A DNA stretch of 64,000 bases from Membranipora membranacea (GCA_914767715.1 OU612074.1:5037501-5101500); one strand, 5' to 3'; numbered from the stretch's first letter, positions 1-12,520 are shown. The notes: generated by a model not told the origin, from the letters alone. Translations and numbers: made by a program.

Positions 1-59
1 TAGGAGGATGCGGTGAAGGAAAATTTGATGACCATGTGTCCGTAGAAAAAACCATCTTT

Positions 60-1005
60 TGATATGAACATACTTTTAACATTCATGTAGCTGACAGAGG
101 ACCGTAAAGTCAGGTCTGTGATAGAATCTTCACTCATCCATCAACTAACAGGAATGCATTATATATATTATGTTCACATTACATAATGTATTACTGCTCA
201 GAAAAACAGTTTACAACAAGGTCCAACCCGAATGCGGAAGTCTCTTATTTCACAGTTTAAAGCTAGTCCAGTAGTTAATCTGACCAATAACCAATCAATA
301 ATTATGAAAGCTTGCTCAGTTACCCTAAAATTGAAATCACTGCAACTATGTGGTAATGCAGACTATGTGTACATATCTGTATTGGTCCAAAAGGAATTTA
401 GCAGTTGTAACCTCAGAGGTATGCACAAGGTCCTAATTTTTAACACATATGCTGATAGCAGCCTCAGCCTATCCTCAGAGGTTTGACCAGCAGATGCAAC
501 CCAGAATGCAGAGCAATTTGCGTGACATGACATTACTAGCATATTAGCCTCAGCTGATGCTCCGAGCAATGTTATGTATACAAAAACAAATTGAGCAACC
601 CCTGTCAGTGAGTTAAGACAGTAATACCAACATCTGCTTATATCACCGAAACAACAAACTCTCAACCGATTGACTTTGTGAATGACCATTCAAGGCGATT
701 TTCTCATAAAACCAAACTTGGTAAGCAAGAAATGAAGTTTTCTCATACCACAGTGTATTAGTTCACCAGCCATGGACATTTACATTGGGGGGGTTGTTAT
801 CGACGTTCTATCATGACAGTGCTAAAATAGGATGGCATGAATCAAGCCATAACTCCTACATCGAAGCTCTGAAAATAACCTACGACCTAGGCTCCTAATC
901 TGAATCTGAATGCTTGTTTATTTCGCTAGCTGCCACTATAATTTCTACGAGTGCGTCAGCAGAGATTAGTGCCATTTACTAATTTCTGACCATTCATCTG
1001 CTATC
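60..1005. repeat. Left arm of a long inverted repeat
   Basis: Several blocks here reappear as reverse complements at 4385-5210. They include the stretch around 100-130, matching 5150-5180, and the stretch around 830-910, matching 4480-4560. The order is mirrored, so the arms enclose about 3.4 kb. Similarity is clear but imperfect by eye. This could be a foldback-type element or an old inverted duplication. No transposase is visible between the arms. Confidence 0.55.
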
Positions 1006-1724
1006 TTATCCCGTGTCTCAATAATGAGTCCATTCAGTGTCATCTTACCTAGTGAACCTAAGCCCTTTCATATACTGGAATTCTTTTAATATTAAATATT
1101 TACTCTTGGGAAATATCATCTCTTCCAAAAAGTGTTTGGACAGTGCCACTTGCCTGATAATTCCGAGTTGAACATTGAATAACTTGGCTGAGTCCCAGTC
1201 GTCCCTTCCTCTACAAAATTTCAACTCAGCTTGTGAAGTCCCGATACGAACTGATAAAATCTTGCTTGGGATTACTATTATTTCGCAAATGTGGAGAGAG
1301 AAGGGTTGACCATCTAAAAATATATATGATTTTCCAGTGTGCCTTCAATAAATAAACACACAAGGTTGTTATGATGTGGCTTCTCAATGACATTATGAGA
1401 GACAGATTTTTGATATGAGTGTTTATTTTATTGAGGACTTTATTTTCCAAGTTCCCAGATTTGCACAGTACTGAAATGTTATTACTGGCTTCCCAAGGAT
1501 ATTTTTTGAGGCCTGGTTAAGGCACACAAATTGAAATTTAGTTAGGGATCGACAAGAAGAACAGGATCTGAAGGAAATATGTACTCATTTTGTGTATTTG
1601 AGTAAAACCTCAATTTTATGTTCAAAGCAGTATTATCAACAGGATCAAAGCAGGTGATTAAAGCAGATAAGAATAAATTGAATGTATTTAATTGTTTATA
1701 AAAAGGTACAACGGAATGTTTACC
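1006..1724. other. Gene-free AT-rich stretch
   Basis: I see no gene, RNA or clear repeat here. The open frames are short, lack codon structure and show no recognisable motifs. Confidence 0.5.
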
Positions 1725-1935
1725 TACCTGAGATCTAAAGAGAAGTTCAGCTCATTTAAAACTTTACTATTCTACTGTATATTATCGACTTGACCAACAT
1801 CATTGACAATATTATTTCCTTTCTGTTTCTATTTTTTTGTTTTAAAACTTTTTTCTCTGGCACTGAAGGCAAAACAATTCGAATGAGATGACTTTGGTTG
1901 CCAAAAAAAGTATATATATATATATATATATTTTG
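1725..1935 (+). mobile_element. 3' tail fragment of a LINE-like element with (TA)n end
   Basis: This segment matches 27625-27822 in order and orientation, including the run from the GAGATCTAAAGAGAAGTTCAG block to the GAATGAGATGACTTTGG block. The 27.3 kb copy still carries the C-terminal coding end of a non-LTR retrotransposon, so this is a more 5'-truncated copy. It ends in a (TA)10 microsatellite at 1911-1930, a common kind of tail for CR1/L2-type elements. It cannot be functional. Confidence 0.6.
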
Positions 1936-2930
1936 TTTTGGTAACCAACTGAGGCTCAGGGGTACAGCATTTTGTTCGTTGGTTCATTTCTGATACTATC
2001 TGTTAACTGACGTCAACGTGACAATGCAGCAAAGAGTCAAGTCTACTTTTAGACTTAATCCTAACAATAAACTCGTTTATGTTGGGACAATGTCCATTTG
2101 ATGAGCGGCAAATCTTACACAGCAAAAAAGTTTGAGGATGAGTGGCTGATTAGGTGGAATCCTACTTCGATGATCTCAAAATAACCTGCATCAAGGATCT
2201 AAATCCTAATCTAAGATTTAATGTTCATTTATTTCACTTAGTACGAACATAACTGTGTCATTGGAGATTAATTCTGTTGACTTCTTTATAACCATTTAAA
2301 TACTACTTTATCTTATTTATCAATTTTTAAAAAGACAGCGTTTTCTTGACTGGCTGGTTTCAAATAACTGAACATGTTCTTATGAATAAAATTTACATTT
2401 AAAGAAAATTTAAATCCAATCTCAATCCAAAATTGTTTTTGGCCTGGACAGTGTAATTTGCCCAATGATTTAGAGTTGGCCTTTAAAATCCATCCATGAT
2501 TTCGGAACCGTACTGGTTTAGCACAGTTACTGAAACCTGAATGTGAGCTGAAAACTTAGATAATGTTTGATAACTCATCAGAGTCAAAGTCTTCCCTAGT
2601 TCTGAAGAATGTCAACACAGCTTGTGATGTGGTGATACATGATACCGCTGAGCCAATGTTGGGTCTCAGCCTCAGATTGTCTTGTCTTATGTGGGGGGAG
2701 GGTAGTAGTATGAGACCGTACTCTCCAGAGAACAGGTGATTGACACCCCTAGTGCTCAAACACTCCTTGATGATTTCAATTATTTCTGATAAGACACATT
2801 CTTGATGTTGGAAGGATGAGTAGATCTGTCAGACGGATTTGTGATTATGAGAGTTGTTTGAGTTTGAGACATGTGTAATTTGTGGAAGTTGTTGATTGAG
2901 GTTGATTTGGTCTTCATGTGGTGTGTGGGT
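1936..2930. other. Gene-free stretch
   Basis: No gene seen. A block at 2150-2230 is a weak relative of the 830-910 repeat, and 2590-2660 weakly resembles 1200-1270. Open frames such as 2556-2759 (minus) have no motif support. Confidence 0.45.
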
Positions 2931-2934
2931 AGGG

Positions 2935-3030
2935 AGTAGCCAGGGTAAATCCCTTGAGACAAGAGCAGGGATTGGACCGGGGACCTCTCACTTGATAGCA
3001 AAGGATGTGATCTTTTGCATTATCAAAGCT
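2935..3030 (-). mobile_element. Possible tRNA-derived SINE fragment
   Basis: Read on the minus strand, this contains a B-box-like GGTCCAATCCC about 50 nt after an AGCTTTGATAATG stretch in the expected A-box region. The B box has one mismatch to GGTTCRANNCC and the A box is weak. There is no clean cloverleaf, so a decayed SINE is more likely than a tRNA gene. Confidence 0.3.
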
Positions 3031-4384
3031 CCTCAGACTAAGATATTTGCATGCATGTTTTATGATTTTGTGGTGGGGAAGGGAGGAGCCAGTCTTAAAC
3101 CAAGCTGTTTATGCATTGGTTCACGTACTTAGGGACTTTTTTGGGTTGAGAGCCCTTACCTATACTTTTGATCAAAATATATCAATATCATTTGAGAGAG
3201 AGAGGAATTATATTTCATGTAGAATTAAGTCTACGGTCTGGTCAAAAGTGTTTGCGGAGCAAGTGTTTAATTGGTTATATCAATTTTAATATATTTTGGA
3301 TAATAATTATGTTTGAAAGTAGGAAATAGTTTAATTTATTCTCGCAGTATGATGCATACCTGACAACTCTCTCTATTTGGTCGGAGGGCTCCAAGTTTTT
3401 AGAGGTTTTTGCCACCCCCTCCCTATCTCCCTTTTTCCTCTTGTCCTTCAGCTCCCTTCCCTCAGAAAATGTTTAGGTTTCCTTTTTCAAGGGAAATCAT
3501 GTTGTATTACATCTACCGTATGTTTACCTGTGTTTGCTTTACCATTATGCAGCAATTCGTTATCTTTACCTAGCCTAACACAATTGCCAGGGTGGTCACT
3601 CAAGTTCAGATAAAGAACAATGCTATCAACTATAAAATCAGGTGATATGACCGCTTCAGAAATTTATACTCAAGTTTATGCTTAGAAATATGACAAACGA
3701 GGGATGAACTGCACCTGCACTGCAGGATGCAGAGTGGTAGTCTGTATCAGGAGATTGTACGCCAAAACCTCCTGATGTCTGAGTCAGCCAACTTTTCATA
3801 CTATGACATGACGATTCAGATGACATTTACTTTACACACCGGCCAACTAAGACGATGACAACAATTGTAATTATTGCTGCATTAATCTTCAATGACGCAC
3901 TAGTTGATGCTATCATTGTTGCAGTTAGTGAAATAAATTAGCATCAGGATTAGGATTAAGATCCCAGGACGTGTAGGTTAGTTTGAGAGCTTCGATTTAG
4001 GACTCCCAGCGTGTGTCGTAATACAGATTACTGGTTTATGTATCTATAAATGGAAGTATTGTTCAAGCAAAACGGACTCAAACAATTACTGAAGTCCTGC
4101 CATAAACTAAGACTCAGGCCAAAATTCAAACAAAATCTTTATGTATTGCCGCTAAACCTGAAAGCCATTAGAAAGAATTTTAGATGGACTTGAAATTTCA
4201 ACACAAAATTACGGAGCAAATAGCACTATCTAGACCTAATACAGTTTTTCAATAAGAACTTATTTACAATTTTTCTGAACAGTAAGGATACATTCATAAA
4301 AAAACATTTTCATTAGTTAAAAGGGCTTAAATTGACTGGAAACGCTTGATAGATTTCTTGTTGAACAGCAAGATAAGCCAACAA
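3031..4384. other. Gene-free stretch
   Basis: No gene recognised. Around 3900-4010 there is another weak copy of the repeat seen at 4480-4560, with AGGATTAGGATTAAGATCC. Short open frames at 3047-3289 and 3377-3613 lack any domain or splice support. Confidence 0.45.
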
Positions 4385-5210
4385 ATGCAAGGACAGAGAT
4401 TAGTCACGGGCATTAATCTCCAACGCACTCTCAATGCACTTGAAGATGTTTTACTTGCAGTAAGCCAAATGAAGGAGCATCAAATTAGGATTAGGAGCCT
4501 GGGCAAAGGCTATTTTAAGAGCTTCGATGTAGGAATTATGGCTTGTTTAATGGTGTCTTATTTTAAGACTGTCATGATATCACGACATCACGGCAACGCA
4601 AACTCTCTCTGACAAGGCTATTGCAGTAAAGATTCATGGCTGGTATGAGTAAACTTCAATTTATGTTCACACAGTTTCGGCTTTTGGAGTAAATCGCCTC
4701 AAATTACCATTCACAAAGTCGATAGGCTGCTAGTTTGATGGTTAAGGTAATAAAAGCAGAAGATGGTATTACTGGGAAAAAAACAATATGCCCGTAGACT
4801 GTTTTAACTTATATTTGAGGTTTTAAATGAAGACATGTTCAACGGATTTTCGAATAACAGTTTGGAGATCATGCTCTCACAATTAACTGCTGCAGATTGG
4901 TTGCACAAACTGAACGACTAATTTGACTCTAACTTTGAAAAGTGTGAAAATATAGGTCTGCCATTTTTTAGGAATACTGAATGTGACTTAATGATAAGAT
5001 TCCGTGTCCAGAACTTCATTCCCTATAAACAATGTATTTTTTTAACACACACATGATAGATTTATGCTGTCTCACATATGTTTATTCATTCTTGGTAGCT
5101 GAATGATATTACTGCCATTATCAGGAATAAAAGTATGACATCATGTGAAACTCCATCACAGACCTGACTACGGTCCCCTGTTGGCTAGTTGAATGTTACA
5201 TGAATGATTT
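4385..5210. repeat. Right arm of the long inverted repeat
   Basis: Reverse-complement partner of 60-1005, in mirrored block order. The short open frame at 4346-4612 lies inside this repeat and is treated as non-coding. Confidence 0.55.
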
Positions 5211-5263
5211 TTTTTATAATCAATTAATGCTTTTACAAAATTAGCCACACATCTGCCTATTTT

Positions 5264-5535
5264 GTTGTGACTGGTTGGCATATCAACCAGCTTAGAGTGT
5301 GATTATAAGTATAATGATATATCACATAGTATGTCAGTTCTTTTTAGATTTAATCTTACCGACTATCTTATTGATTATTATTGTTATTATTATCACCACA
5401 AAATCAGACACTCATCCTTCCCTATTGTTGTGAGTGGTTGGCATATCGACCAGATTATACCCATTATTATATGTATAATAATATCACGCAATGCAGTGAA
5501 GGTTCCACTCGGCTTTAGATTTAATCTTAGCCATA
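5264..5535 (+). repeat. Imperfect tandem duplication upstream of G1
   Basis: A block of about 100-110 nt that starts with TTGTGACTGGTTGGCATATC and ends with TTTAGATTTAATCTTA occurs at 5264-5365 and again, diverged, at 5426-5535. The second copy leads into the G1 promoter. Each copy carries a TTTAATCTTA element, related to the TAATCT sites in the promoters of the other family members. Confidence 0.6.
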
Positions 5536-5549
5536 ATATTGTTAAATCC

Positions 5550-5640
5550 CGGATTATTGTAGACTGATGAGCTTTGATTGGTTAACAGATTCAGTATAAA
5601 AGGCAGGACACAATGAAGTATAAGGTACACAGCTTCTAAC
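5550..5640 (+). promoter_or_regulatory. G1 core promoter
   Basis: A TATA box, TATAAAAG, lies at 5595-5602. Upstream, GATGAGCTTTGATTGGTTAAC corresponds to the GATGAGCTTGACTAGGTTTAC found before the TATA box in the other genes. The start of transcription is expected about 25-30 nt downstream, near the ACACAGCTTCT block that all copies share. GATTGG also makes a CCAAT box on the other strand. Confidence 0.65.
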
Positions 5641-5686
5641 TACAGAACCAGCAGTACAACAGAGACAAAACTAGTATATAGAAATC

Positions 5687-6501
5687 ATGAACAAGTTAAC
5701 AATCACTCTTCTCTTCGCAGCTGTTGTTGGTAAGTACTTTGAGCAGATACCACAACCATTCATCGATTCAACGCATCCATTTATTGACTCAACTGTTTGT
5801 TTTTGATAACTTTTCCTTTCATCTTCAAATATGACAAATTATCTGTGAGTTGCCTAGTGTGAAAGTAAATTCAAGAAGCGATACTAGAGATTTATAATTG
5901 AAGTTTTCATAAAATAGGTTGAGGGTAGTTGTTAGCAAGTGAATCATTTTTTCTACTTACAATTGTTTTAGGTGCCTGCATCGCACAAGGCGAGAGCGAT
6001 GGTGCTGTTGATGGTGAAATTGAGGCCCAAGGCGACAGAAGAATGCGTTGCCGATGTGGAGAAGGGCCATTGCATAGAATGTTCAAGGGAGAAAAACCAA
6101 TTGGAGATGGAGAAAGTGGAGAGGGGCGAGGTGAGGGCGATAGAAGAGGACCACCAAGAGGGGACAGAGATGGACAAGGAGAGGGAGGAAGAAGAGGACC
6201 ACCTAGAGGAGAGGGAGGTGAGGGAGAGAGAAGAGGACCGCTAAATGGAGATGGACAGGGAGAGGGGCGAGGACCAAGAGGTGATAGAGAAGATGAACAC
6301 AGACCAAGAGGAGAGGGAAGAAGACAACAAGGTGAAAGAGAAGGACAAGGACAAGGAGAAGGTGGAAGGAGACGACCACAAAGAGGAGAGGGACAAGTGG
6401 ATGGTGAGAGAGCAGGACCAACAACAGAGGATGGACATGGACGACCAAAGTGCCAGTGTCGCCCAAGAGGTGAAAGAAACGAGACAGAAGAATCAACTTA
6501 A
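5687..6501 (+). CDS. G1: diverged member of the secreted Gly/Arg-rich repeat family
   Basis: The coding exons are 5687-5729 and 5972-6501, with introns 5730-5971 and 6510-6786, both GT-AG. The product is 190 residues. A signal peptide covers about 1-19, with likely cleavage after ACIA. An acidic segment runs to Arg37-Arg38. A first Cys-x-Cys lies at Cys41/Cys43 and a second at Cys175/Cys177. Between them is a low-complexity Gly/Arg/Glu/Pro/Gln region with repeated RRGPPRG-like units, unlike the GERPQGDGE units of G2-G8. The tail is Glu/Thr-rich instead of GKKEESA. The 5' UTR runs straight from the TATA region to ATG, so the non-coding first exon and intron of the other members are absent. It is the most diverged copy. 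Secretion is well supported; function is unknown, and an immune or extracellular-matrix role is only an inference. Confidence 0.82.
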
Positions 6502-7055
6502 ATGTACAAGTAAGTTTATACAACATTTAATCTCACACTAGCACAAATACCTATCAGGACAAAGAGTTGAGATATTTGAGAATATCTGCACTGCCTCATG
6601 CAATTCTAAATATTGAATGTAGATAGTAAGATAGTAAAAATAATTGGACAACCCTTTATTCAGGCTAGGGAAGTCATCCATTCCTGCCTTCAAATGGCTC
6701 TGCTGTTATTATATACCCACCTATTCTGGTGCAGATATAAATAGAAGTTTACAATTTTGACAGGCATGTTTGGTCTCTTCCAATAGGCAGTCACAGACAA
6801 AGATAATCACACAGACGGTAATTACCTTATGGATATGGACACAGACAGAGATATGAATGATATTCACATATCACCATGTATATTCGAGTACTGAAATTCA
6901 GTTTCTTATTTTGAGATGCCAACCAGTCTATCAAATCAGGCCAGTAAGATGTCTTAATATGGAAGCTGTTTTGTGGTATTCATATTTATGTGAGACTTAT
7001 AATTTATAATCAATATGTATATTTTCCTTCCTGCTTGCTTTTTAAAGGCTCATAA

Positions 7056-7061
7056 AATAAA
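7056..7061 (+). terminator. G1 polyadenylation signal
   Basis: AATAAA follows the 3' UTR exon that begins at 6787 after a TTCCAATAG acceptor. The exon contains CACAGAC-type repeats, as in the other copies. Confidence 0.6.
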
Positions 7062-7084
7062 CACTATGCAACTTGAAACTAACT

Positions 7085-8440
7085 CTTGAGTTATTATTCC
7101 ATCCATGTGTAATCTACTATGTTATATACAAGATGTCAAACAACATATCCTCAGCATGCCTACAGAGTTAGAATCTTAACTGGAAAAATGTGTAAGTGTG
7201 TTTTGGCTACATATTACATAAAGTAATACAATCACCATCAAGCAACTCGACACTAGATCAGCCGTTTATCAGCCCTGATACCCGCAAGATCATGTTACCA
7301 TCAATAGTGCATTTTAGGTCTCTGGAAGCGTGCCTGGAACTGTGACTAGTTATCACAATGGGTTGTAAAATATAAGTAAAGTCAGCTTCTGATGTAAATT
7401 TAAAACAAAGAAAGGATTTTAAGTATGATATATTGACACAAGATCTTTGCAAGATCTGATTTTAAAAAGGTTTATTCTGAAAATAGAAATAAAATGTAAT
7501 AATATTACTTGGTTTTTGTGGTATTGATAATCTCCTAATACTAATACTTTATCACTGCATTAGCTGAAGAAATGCTCATAAAATGACAGATTAGTAATAA
7601 GATCATAGTCAAATGTTATTTGAGAGCTGTGATACAGTCCACCACAATATTAATATGAAGTGCATAAGGCGACATTTATCTAATAAGAGATTACCAGTAA
7701 GAAGATTGATGAAGATTATTTTCAGGGTGTCAAGGTTTTCCAGCAAAGCTGATACTGGTGTCAATGATTATTTACGGCTAGTTTGAATACATCCTATTTT
7801 ATGGCCATGGTTATGGTGGTATTTATATAAATTGTATATTTATATTATATCAATGAAAAGGCACAGCAAAACATTTATTGCGGGAAACCTCGTAGATATG
7901 TTTACGCTGTTATGCCCTAGTGATGATCTTATTTCGATTGTTACATCGCCTGAATATCAAACATTTGGATACTGAGATTACTCATGTCAGCAATCATAAA
8001 ACATTACAAAAGCTTTAGGGTTGTCATTTTTTTCAATTTTCAAGCTTTCTTATGCATTTTAAAGATTACATAGGGTATTTAGAGTGGCTGCTTTGAAATT
8101 CAACTCTACATTAAATTGTGTTAAGACAGATCACATCTTTTTAATTTCATTCTGCTCCTTCCAATCCAACCCACCCATCTGACAGATATTCAAATAATTT
8201 GTCTGCGTGAATGCCCTGTTGTTTAAATGAAATTTGTTTTTTATTAGTGTTGCCCTATGTCATGGCCTTAATTCTGATCTTATTTATACCAACGGATGTC
8301 CTAATGCCATTAAAAGTTTTATTTTTATGGCTGTGATGTTAACACCTACTAACTTTGCCAAAAATCATATAGGCTATGCAAGGCTCTGTTAAGACAAAAT
8401 CCACACCAATAATAAATAACCAATCATATCTATACTGTTG
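7085..8440. other. Intergenic DNA between convergent G1 and G2
   Basis: No gene, RNA or clear repeat recognised. The sequence is strongly AT-rich and the reading frames are short. Confidence 0.45.
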
Positions 8441-9555
8441 GGATATTCGACCGCTGGTTTGTCTGAAAAGCCGCCAATCTGACAGTCAGTAATCATAATG
8501 TGCTTTATGTGACTGTTCAGTCATGAAGTTTTTTTACAATTTAGCCTTTGAGGTCATCCCATTCACCTCCAACTTCAGCAATCATCAAGCCAATCAAATC
8601 ATGCCCTATAATATCATCCTACAAAAATGACGCTCATGTATACTGGCTTAAATCATAATCTCAGGAGTATTACTGGGCATCCTACATCAGAGCTCTAAAA
8701 ATAGCATTCATCTGTTGTCATATAATACTAAATAAATTAAATGTCATAAATTAAATGTTTATTTCAGCCACCGCAGCAATAATGTGATCAAATGCATCAT
8801 TTAGGATTAGCAAACTCACATCAAGCTTCCAAGTATTATCAAACAGCCATCTGGATACTCCAATAATAATTCAAACTTTCCTCAAAATTGGCACAGGAGC
8901 ACTTATATCAACCATTTTCTGTCTTTTAATACTGATATGGGAACCTATAAACTACTATACTTCAACCATTCTGTCAGTGGTTTGTTTAAGTGTGTCACCA
9001 TGGTTTTTCAATGTCACTTATAAGTATTAAAATTCAGATATCAATAGTCAACAGTTCCAATAGCAATATAAATCTTGCTCATCAAAAACACGTGAAATAA
9101 AAGTATTCTCCTCATAAATCTGTAAGAATTTTAAACCGCCTTGATTGAAATAATTTTGATTCCTTCCACAATATCATTTTAAGACCAATATCAACCACAG
9201 TGTGACTTCCTCTATGATGATAAAAAAGTGATGTCTGTTACAATCATGACTATTTTGAGTGCTGCAAAAGTTTTGCTGTTGGTAAATTGCCTTTTCTGCC
9301 ACTGCCAACTTTGATATAAATTTGTCCTGGTTTTGGAGAATGGTAACTGTCAGAAAGGCCAAAAGTCAGAAAGTTTTCACCAAGCAGTTGTCAAATCTGT
9401 CTGTCAGATCCGAACACTTTAATCTCAATTTATTTCTGGAGTCTTGCCATTGCCATCCATCCTTGTATTCAGAGTTAAGCTTTAAAATGTATGTACATTT
9501 TTTTTTGGGTTATATTGAAATATTGTTCCTACCCATAATATTAAATTTGTGAAAT
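8441..9555. repeat. Dispersed flank repeat, copy 1
   Basis: From about 8640 onward this follows, in order, the blocks seen at 20560-21560, 39290-40200, 32170-33060 and 50550-51480. Shared landmarks are the AGAGCTCTAAAAATAGC block, the CCAAGTATTAT block, CAATAGCAATAT and the CTCATAAATCTGT block. It lies at comparable places beside other family members, so it seems to be duplicated with the genes and not an independent mobile element. The open frame at 9322-9552 falls inside it and is not supported as coding. Confidence 0.6.
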
Positions 9556-10400
9556 TATTTCAATGCAGTGTGTCAAAATTCTGTTCAAACTTTACCAAAG
9601 TACTCTAAATACGTCCTTTGGTATTATCATTACCACAGCAGGCTCTCAAGTATAAGGAGCGTGCCATAAATATGTTTGAAAATAAAACTAATTCAATCAT
9701 ACCCGTTAAACATATAAGGCGTCAGCATTTAGGTCTTAACTAATGACGTAGAAAAATATGTGTAAAAAATAGGTTTCTTTTAATGGTATATTAGTACCAT
9801 AATTCACTTTTTCTCCATATAATTGTGCAAATAAGGCTGATATAAACTTGATCTATGGTTCAGCATGGATAACAGCACCAAATCACTGAAGGATTTCTTG
9901 TTAAATACATGACCACTATTATTGAACCTTCCAGGATAAATTATTGAGACAGAATCACCCCAATATTATTTCTGATCAATTTGGCAATTGTGTGATATCA
10001 GTTACAAAACTGAGAATGGAGACATCTTTTCAACACTACAAACAGATCTCTCATGGTATTACTTGATTTAATGCTAGTCTACTGAGGGCTTCAACGTTAT
10101 GATTTGGAGAGGCTTGTCAGGGATCAATGGCCAATGAGTGGGATGAGGCAATTGCGAATAAACCTTACAGTGGTCACACAAACTAGCTTTTCAATCGGTA
10201 AATCTTACCACAAGGATCTGCTGCATTGACATGTCGTCAAATATTGATTGAGTCATGCTAAATTATTTTTAGTAGGGATCGGCGGCATATATGTGAGATA
10301 TCACTATGATGCGACTAGGGGAAAAGTTCTGAGGCTTTAACTGTGATGACCATGACAAGGGATGAAGTAAAGCACTAATGATAAAAATATATCTGCACAT
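9556..10400. other. Gene-free stretch 3' of G2
   Basis: No gene. The block near 9940-9980 is the reverse complement of 29070-29105, so this stretch is an inverted and diverged relative of the flank of G4. Confidence 0.45.
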
Positions 10401-10414
10401 TCAGTTCGGATGGG

Positions 10415-10420
10415 TTTATT
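10415..10420 (-). terminator. G2 polyadenylation signal
   Basis: AATAAA on the minus strand, in the context GGCTTATGAAATAAACCC shared with the 3' ends of G3, G5 and G7. The 3' UTR exon runs from 10586 downward, after a TTTCCATAG acceptor. Confidence 0.65.
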
Positions 10421-10850
10421 TCATAAGCCTGACAGAAATGTTACATATAATTAGATAGGTAAGATTATTTCATCTAAAGGGGCATCTGGATGCCATACAA
10501 AATGTGAGCAAAGCAATCAAGTATCTCTTTGGGGTTGTGGTGATCTGTAGCTCTGTCTGGGTCTGTGTCTGTGTCAGTAACTGCATCTATGGAAAAAATA
10601 ATGTTTAGAATGAGAGAGGAACAACAGTTTGATTGGGATTGACATCAGATGAAAAAGACACAAGCATTTTGAAATTTATATCATTTGATCCCAAAGATAT
10701 CTATTCTCAACTGACCCATTTTGTCTTATAGCTCGCTAGACCCTGTTTTGGTAAAGCTTAGGTAATGTGGGAGGCAGTTTTCTGTGCTGCTTAATTTTTT
10801 TCTCCTGATTGGGAAGAAATAAAATCAACAGGTGTTATAAGCTTACTTAC

Positions 10851-11703
10851 TTAAGCTGATTCTTCTTTCTTGCCTCTTCCGCCTCCTGGTCGACAATGGC
10901 ACTTTGGGCGACCCTCTCCATCACCTTGTCTTGGTCCTCGTCCCTCTCCATCACCTCGCTCTCCTTGTCTCTCTCCACCTCGTCTTGGTCCTGGTCCCTT
11001 ACCACCTTGTCTTGGCCCATTTCCCTCTCCTTCACCTTGTGGTCTCTCTCCATCACCTTGTGGTCTCTCTCCATCACCGCGTCTTGGTCCTTGTCTTTCA
11101 CCGTCACCTTGTGGTCTCTCTCCATCACCACCTCGTCTTGGTCCTGGTCCCTCTCCTTCTCCTCTTGCTCCTCGTCCCTCTTCACCACCTCGTGGTCCTT
11201 GTCCCTCTCCCATTTCCCCATCCCTCATTTGTCTGCCTCTAAATCCCTGTCCACAGGAGCATCGCATTTTTCTTCTCACTCCACCATCTCCAACATCCAC
11301 TTCAGCATTTGTATTCTCAACTTCGGTTTGTGCGATACAGACACCTGAAAGTTATGAATAAGTAGTTTTACTTACTTAAAAAACCGAATCAGTTCTTGTG
11401 TACACAAAGAAATTCCTGTTTCCAATCATCATTTTTTTTATCCAGTCAGGAAGAATCAGTGCTGCAACACCACCTCTGTTTTACAAGTTTCATATTCAGT
11501 GGCAATATTTATTTCAGATTCCACATGCTGTTTTGTCTAGAAATCTCAATATGTATAGCTTCTAGTTTCTAGTTGTACCTCATAAATACCATACAAAATT
11601 ATTGATGTTGATATTTGATTTAGTTGAAGTATCAATATGAGGCTCTTTCCCAGTACTAACCAATAACAACTGTGAAGAGAAGAGTGATTGTGAACTTCTT
11701 CAT
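10851..11703 (-). CDS. G2: secreted Gly/Arg-rich repeat protein
   Basis: The coding exons are complement 11661-11703 and 10851-11344, giving 178 residues. A non-coding exon 1 ends at 11837 and exon 2 starts at 11708 after TTTTTTGCAG. The signal peptide is MKKFTITLLFTVVIGVCIA. An acidic stretch ends in Val-Arg-Arg-Lys, followed by Cys43/Cys45 and, near the end, Cys163/Cys165 and the GKKEESA tail. The middle has GERPQGDGE and GPRRGG units. Oddities: the intron 2 donor is GTTAGT rather than GTGAGT, and the TAA stop is the last codon of exon 3, directly on the splice junction. A stop so near the last junction should escape nonsense-mediated decay. It is intermediate in divergence between G1 and the G3-G7 group and is convergent with G1. 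Function is unknown; secretion is confident. Confidence 0.85.
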
Positions 11704-11909
11704 GGTTACTGCAAAAAATTAAAAGTCGAGAATTACAAGAAGCTTTAGTCAGTAAATATATTATTTGCGATAATAAAACATTTCAGCCAGACAAAGACAA
11801 TAAAGCTAGTTTTATCAATAGTCTGATTGAGCCTACCTTGTGAATATTTCTCTATGTTCTGTCTGAAGCTAAGTAAGAAGCTCTGTGTCTAAGCCTCATC
11901 TCACTTTGC

Positions 11910-11917
11910 CTTATATA
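11910..11917 (-). promoter_or_regulatory. G2 TATA box
   Basis: TATATAAG on the minus strand, a one-base variant of the TATAAAAG used by the other copies. It lies about 70 nt above the end of the non-coding first exon. Confidence 0.65.
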
Positions 11918-11944
11918 GTAAATCTATCAACCCAGTCAAGCTCA

Positions 11945-12520
11945 TCAAATGACCATAATCCCAACACGATTGAGTTTTAAGATTAATTCCACCACTAGTG
12001 GTAAAATAAACTCTTTGCACTGGCACATTGACGTAGTTTGATGGTTATAATCAGAACCAAAATACTCAGTTTGGTTATTAGCGAGCTCAGACAAGTGACC
12101 GATTGCGACAACATAATAAACAGGACATTTAGTTTGCGAGTCATCTATATCTTCTTTATCAAAGACAAACTCACCCTATAACCTGAAGATTCGATTTCTG
12201 ATCTTGTTTTGAGATATCATGGTAATAATTAATCTGACCAAGAAAGAAAACACACCACTGATTATGTTTTAAAATATCCTAACAAAAGTATTCTGACCGA
12301 GAAAGAAGATACGCCACTGATTGGTGTAGACATCAAATTTATGAACAGGTGTATATTTTAAATTCATGAACAAGTTTTTATGCCTAGTACATTTTAGCTT
12401 GTTCATCGTTGATGAGCCAGGGACAGATATTCTATTAGAAACTGAACCAGACAAGCTTTCCTTGTCATTCCCAGTCCAGTAGGTCATGCAGACAGCGACC
12501 TCCAAAGTTTATAGCGACAA
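11945..12520 (-). promoter_or_regulatory. G2 upstream module
   Basis: Read on the minus strand this contains the family upstream blocks: a TATCTTCTTTATCAAAG-type element (the palindromic GATA site is only partly kept), the region before CCAAACTGAGTATTTTGG, the ACGTCAAT CRE-like half site, CACTAGTGGTGG, TTAATCTTA and GTTGGGATTATGGT before GATGAGCTTGACTGGG. The distal part, 12250-12520, resembles 42330-42600. The open frame at 12269-12505 falls in it and is not coding. Confidence 0.6.
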
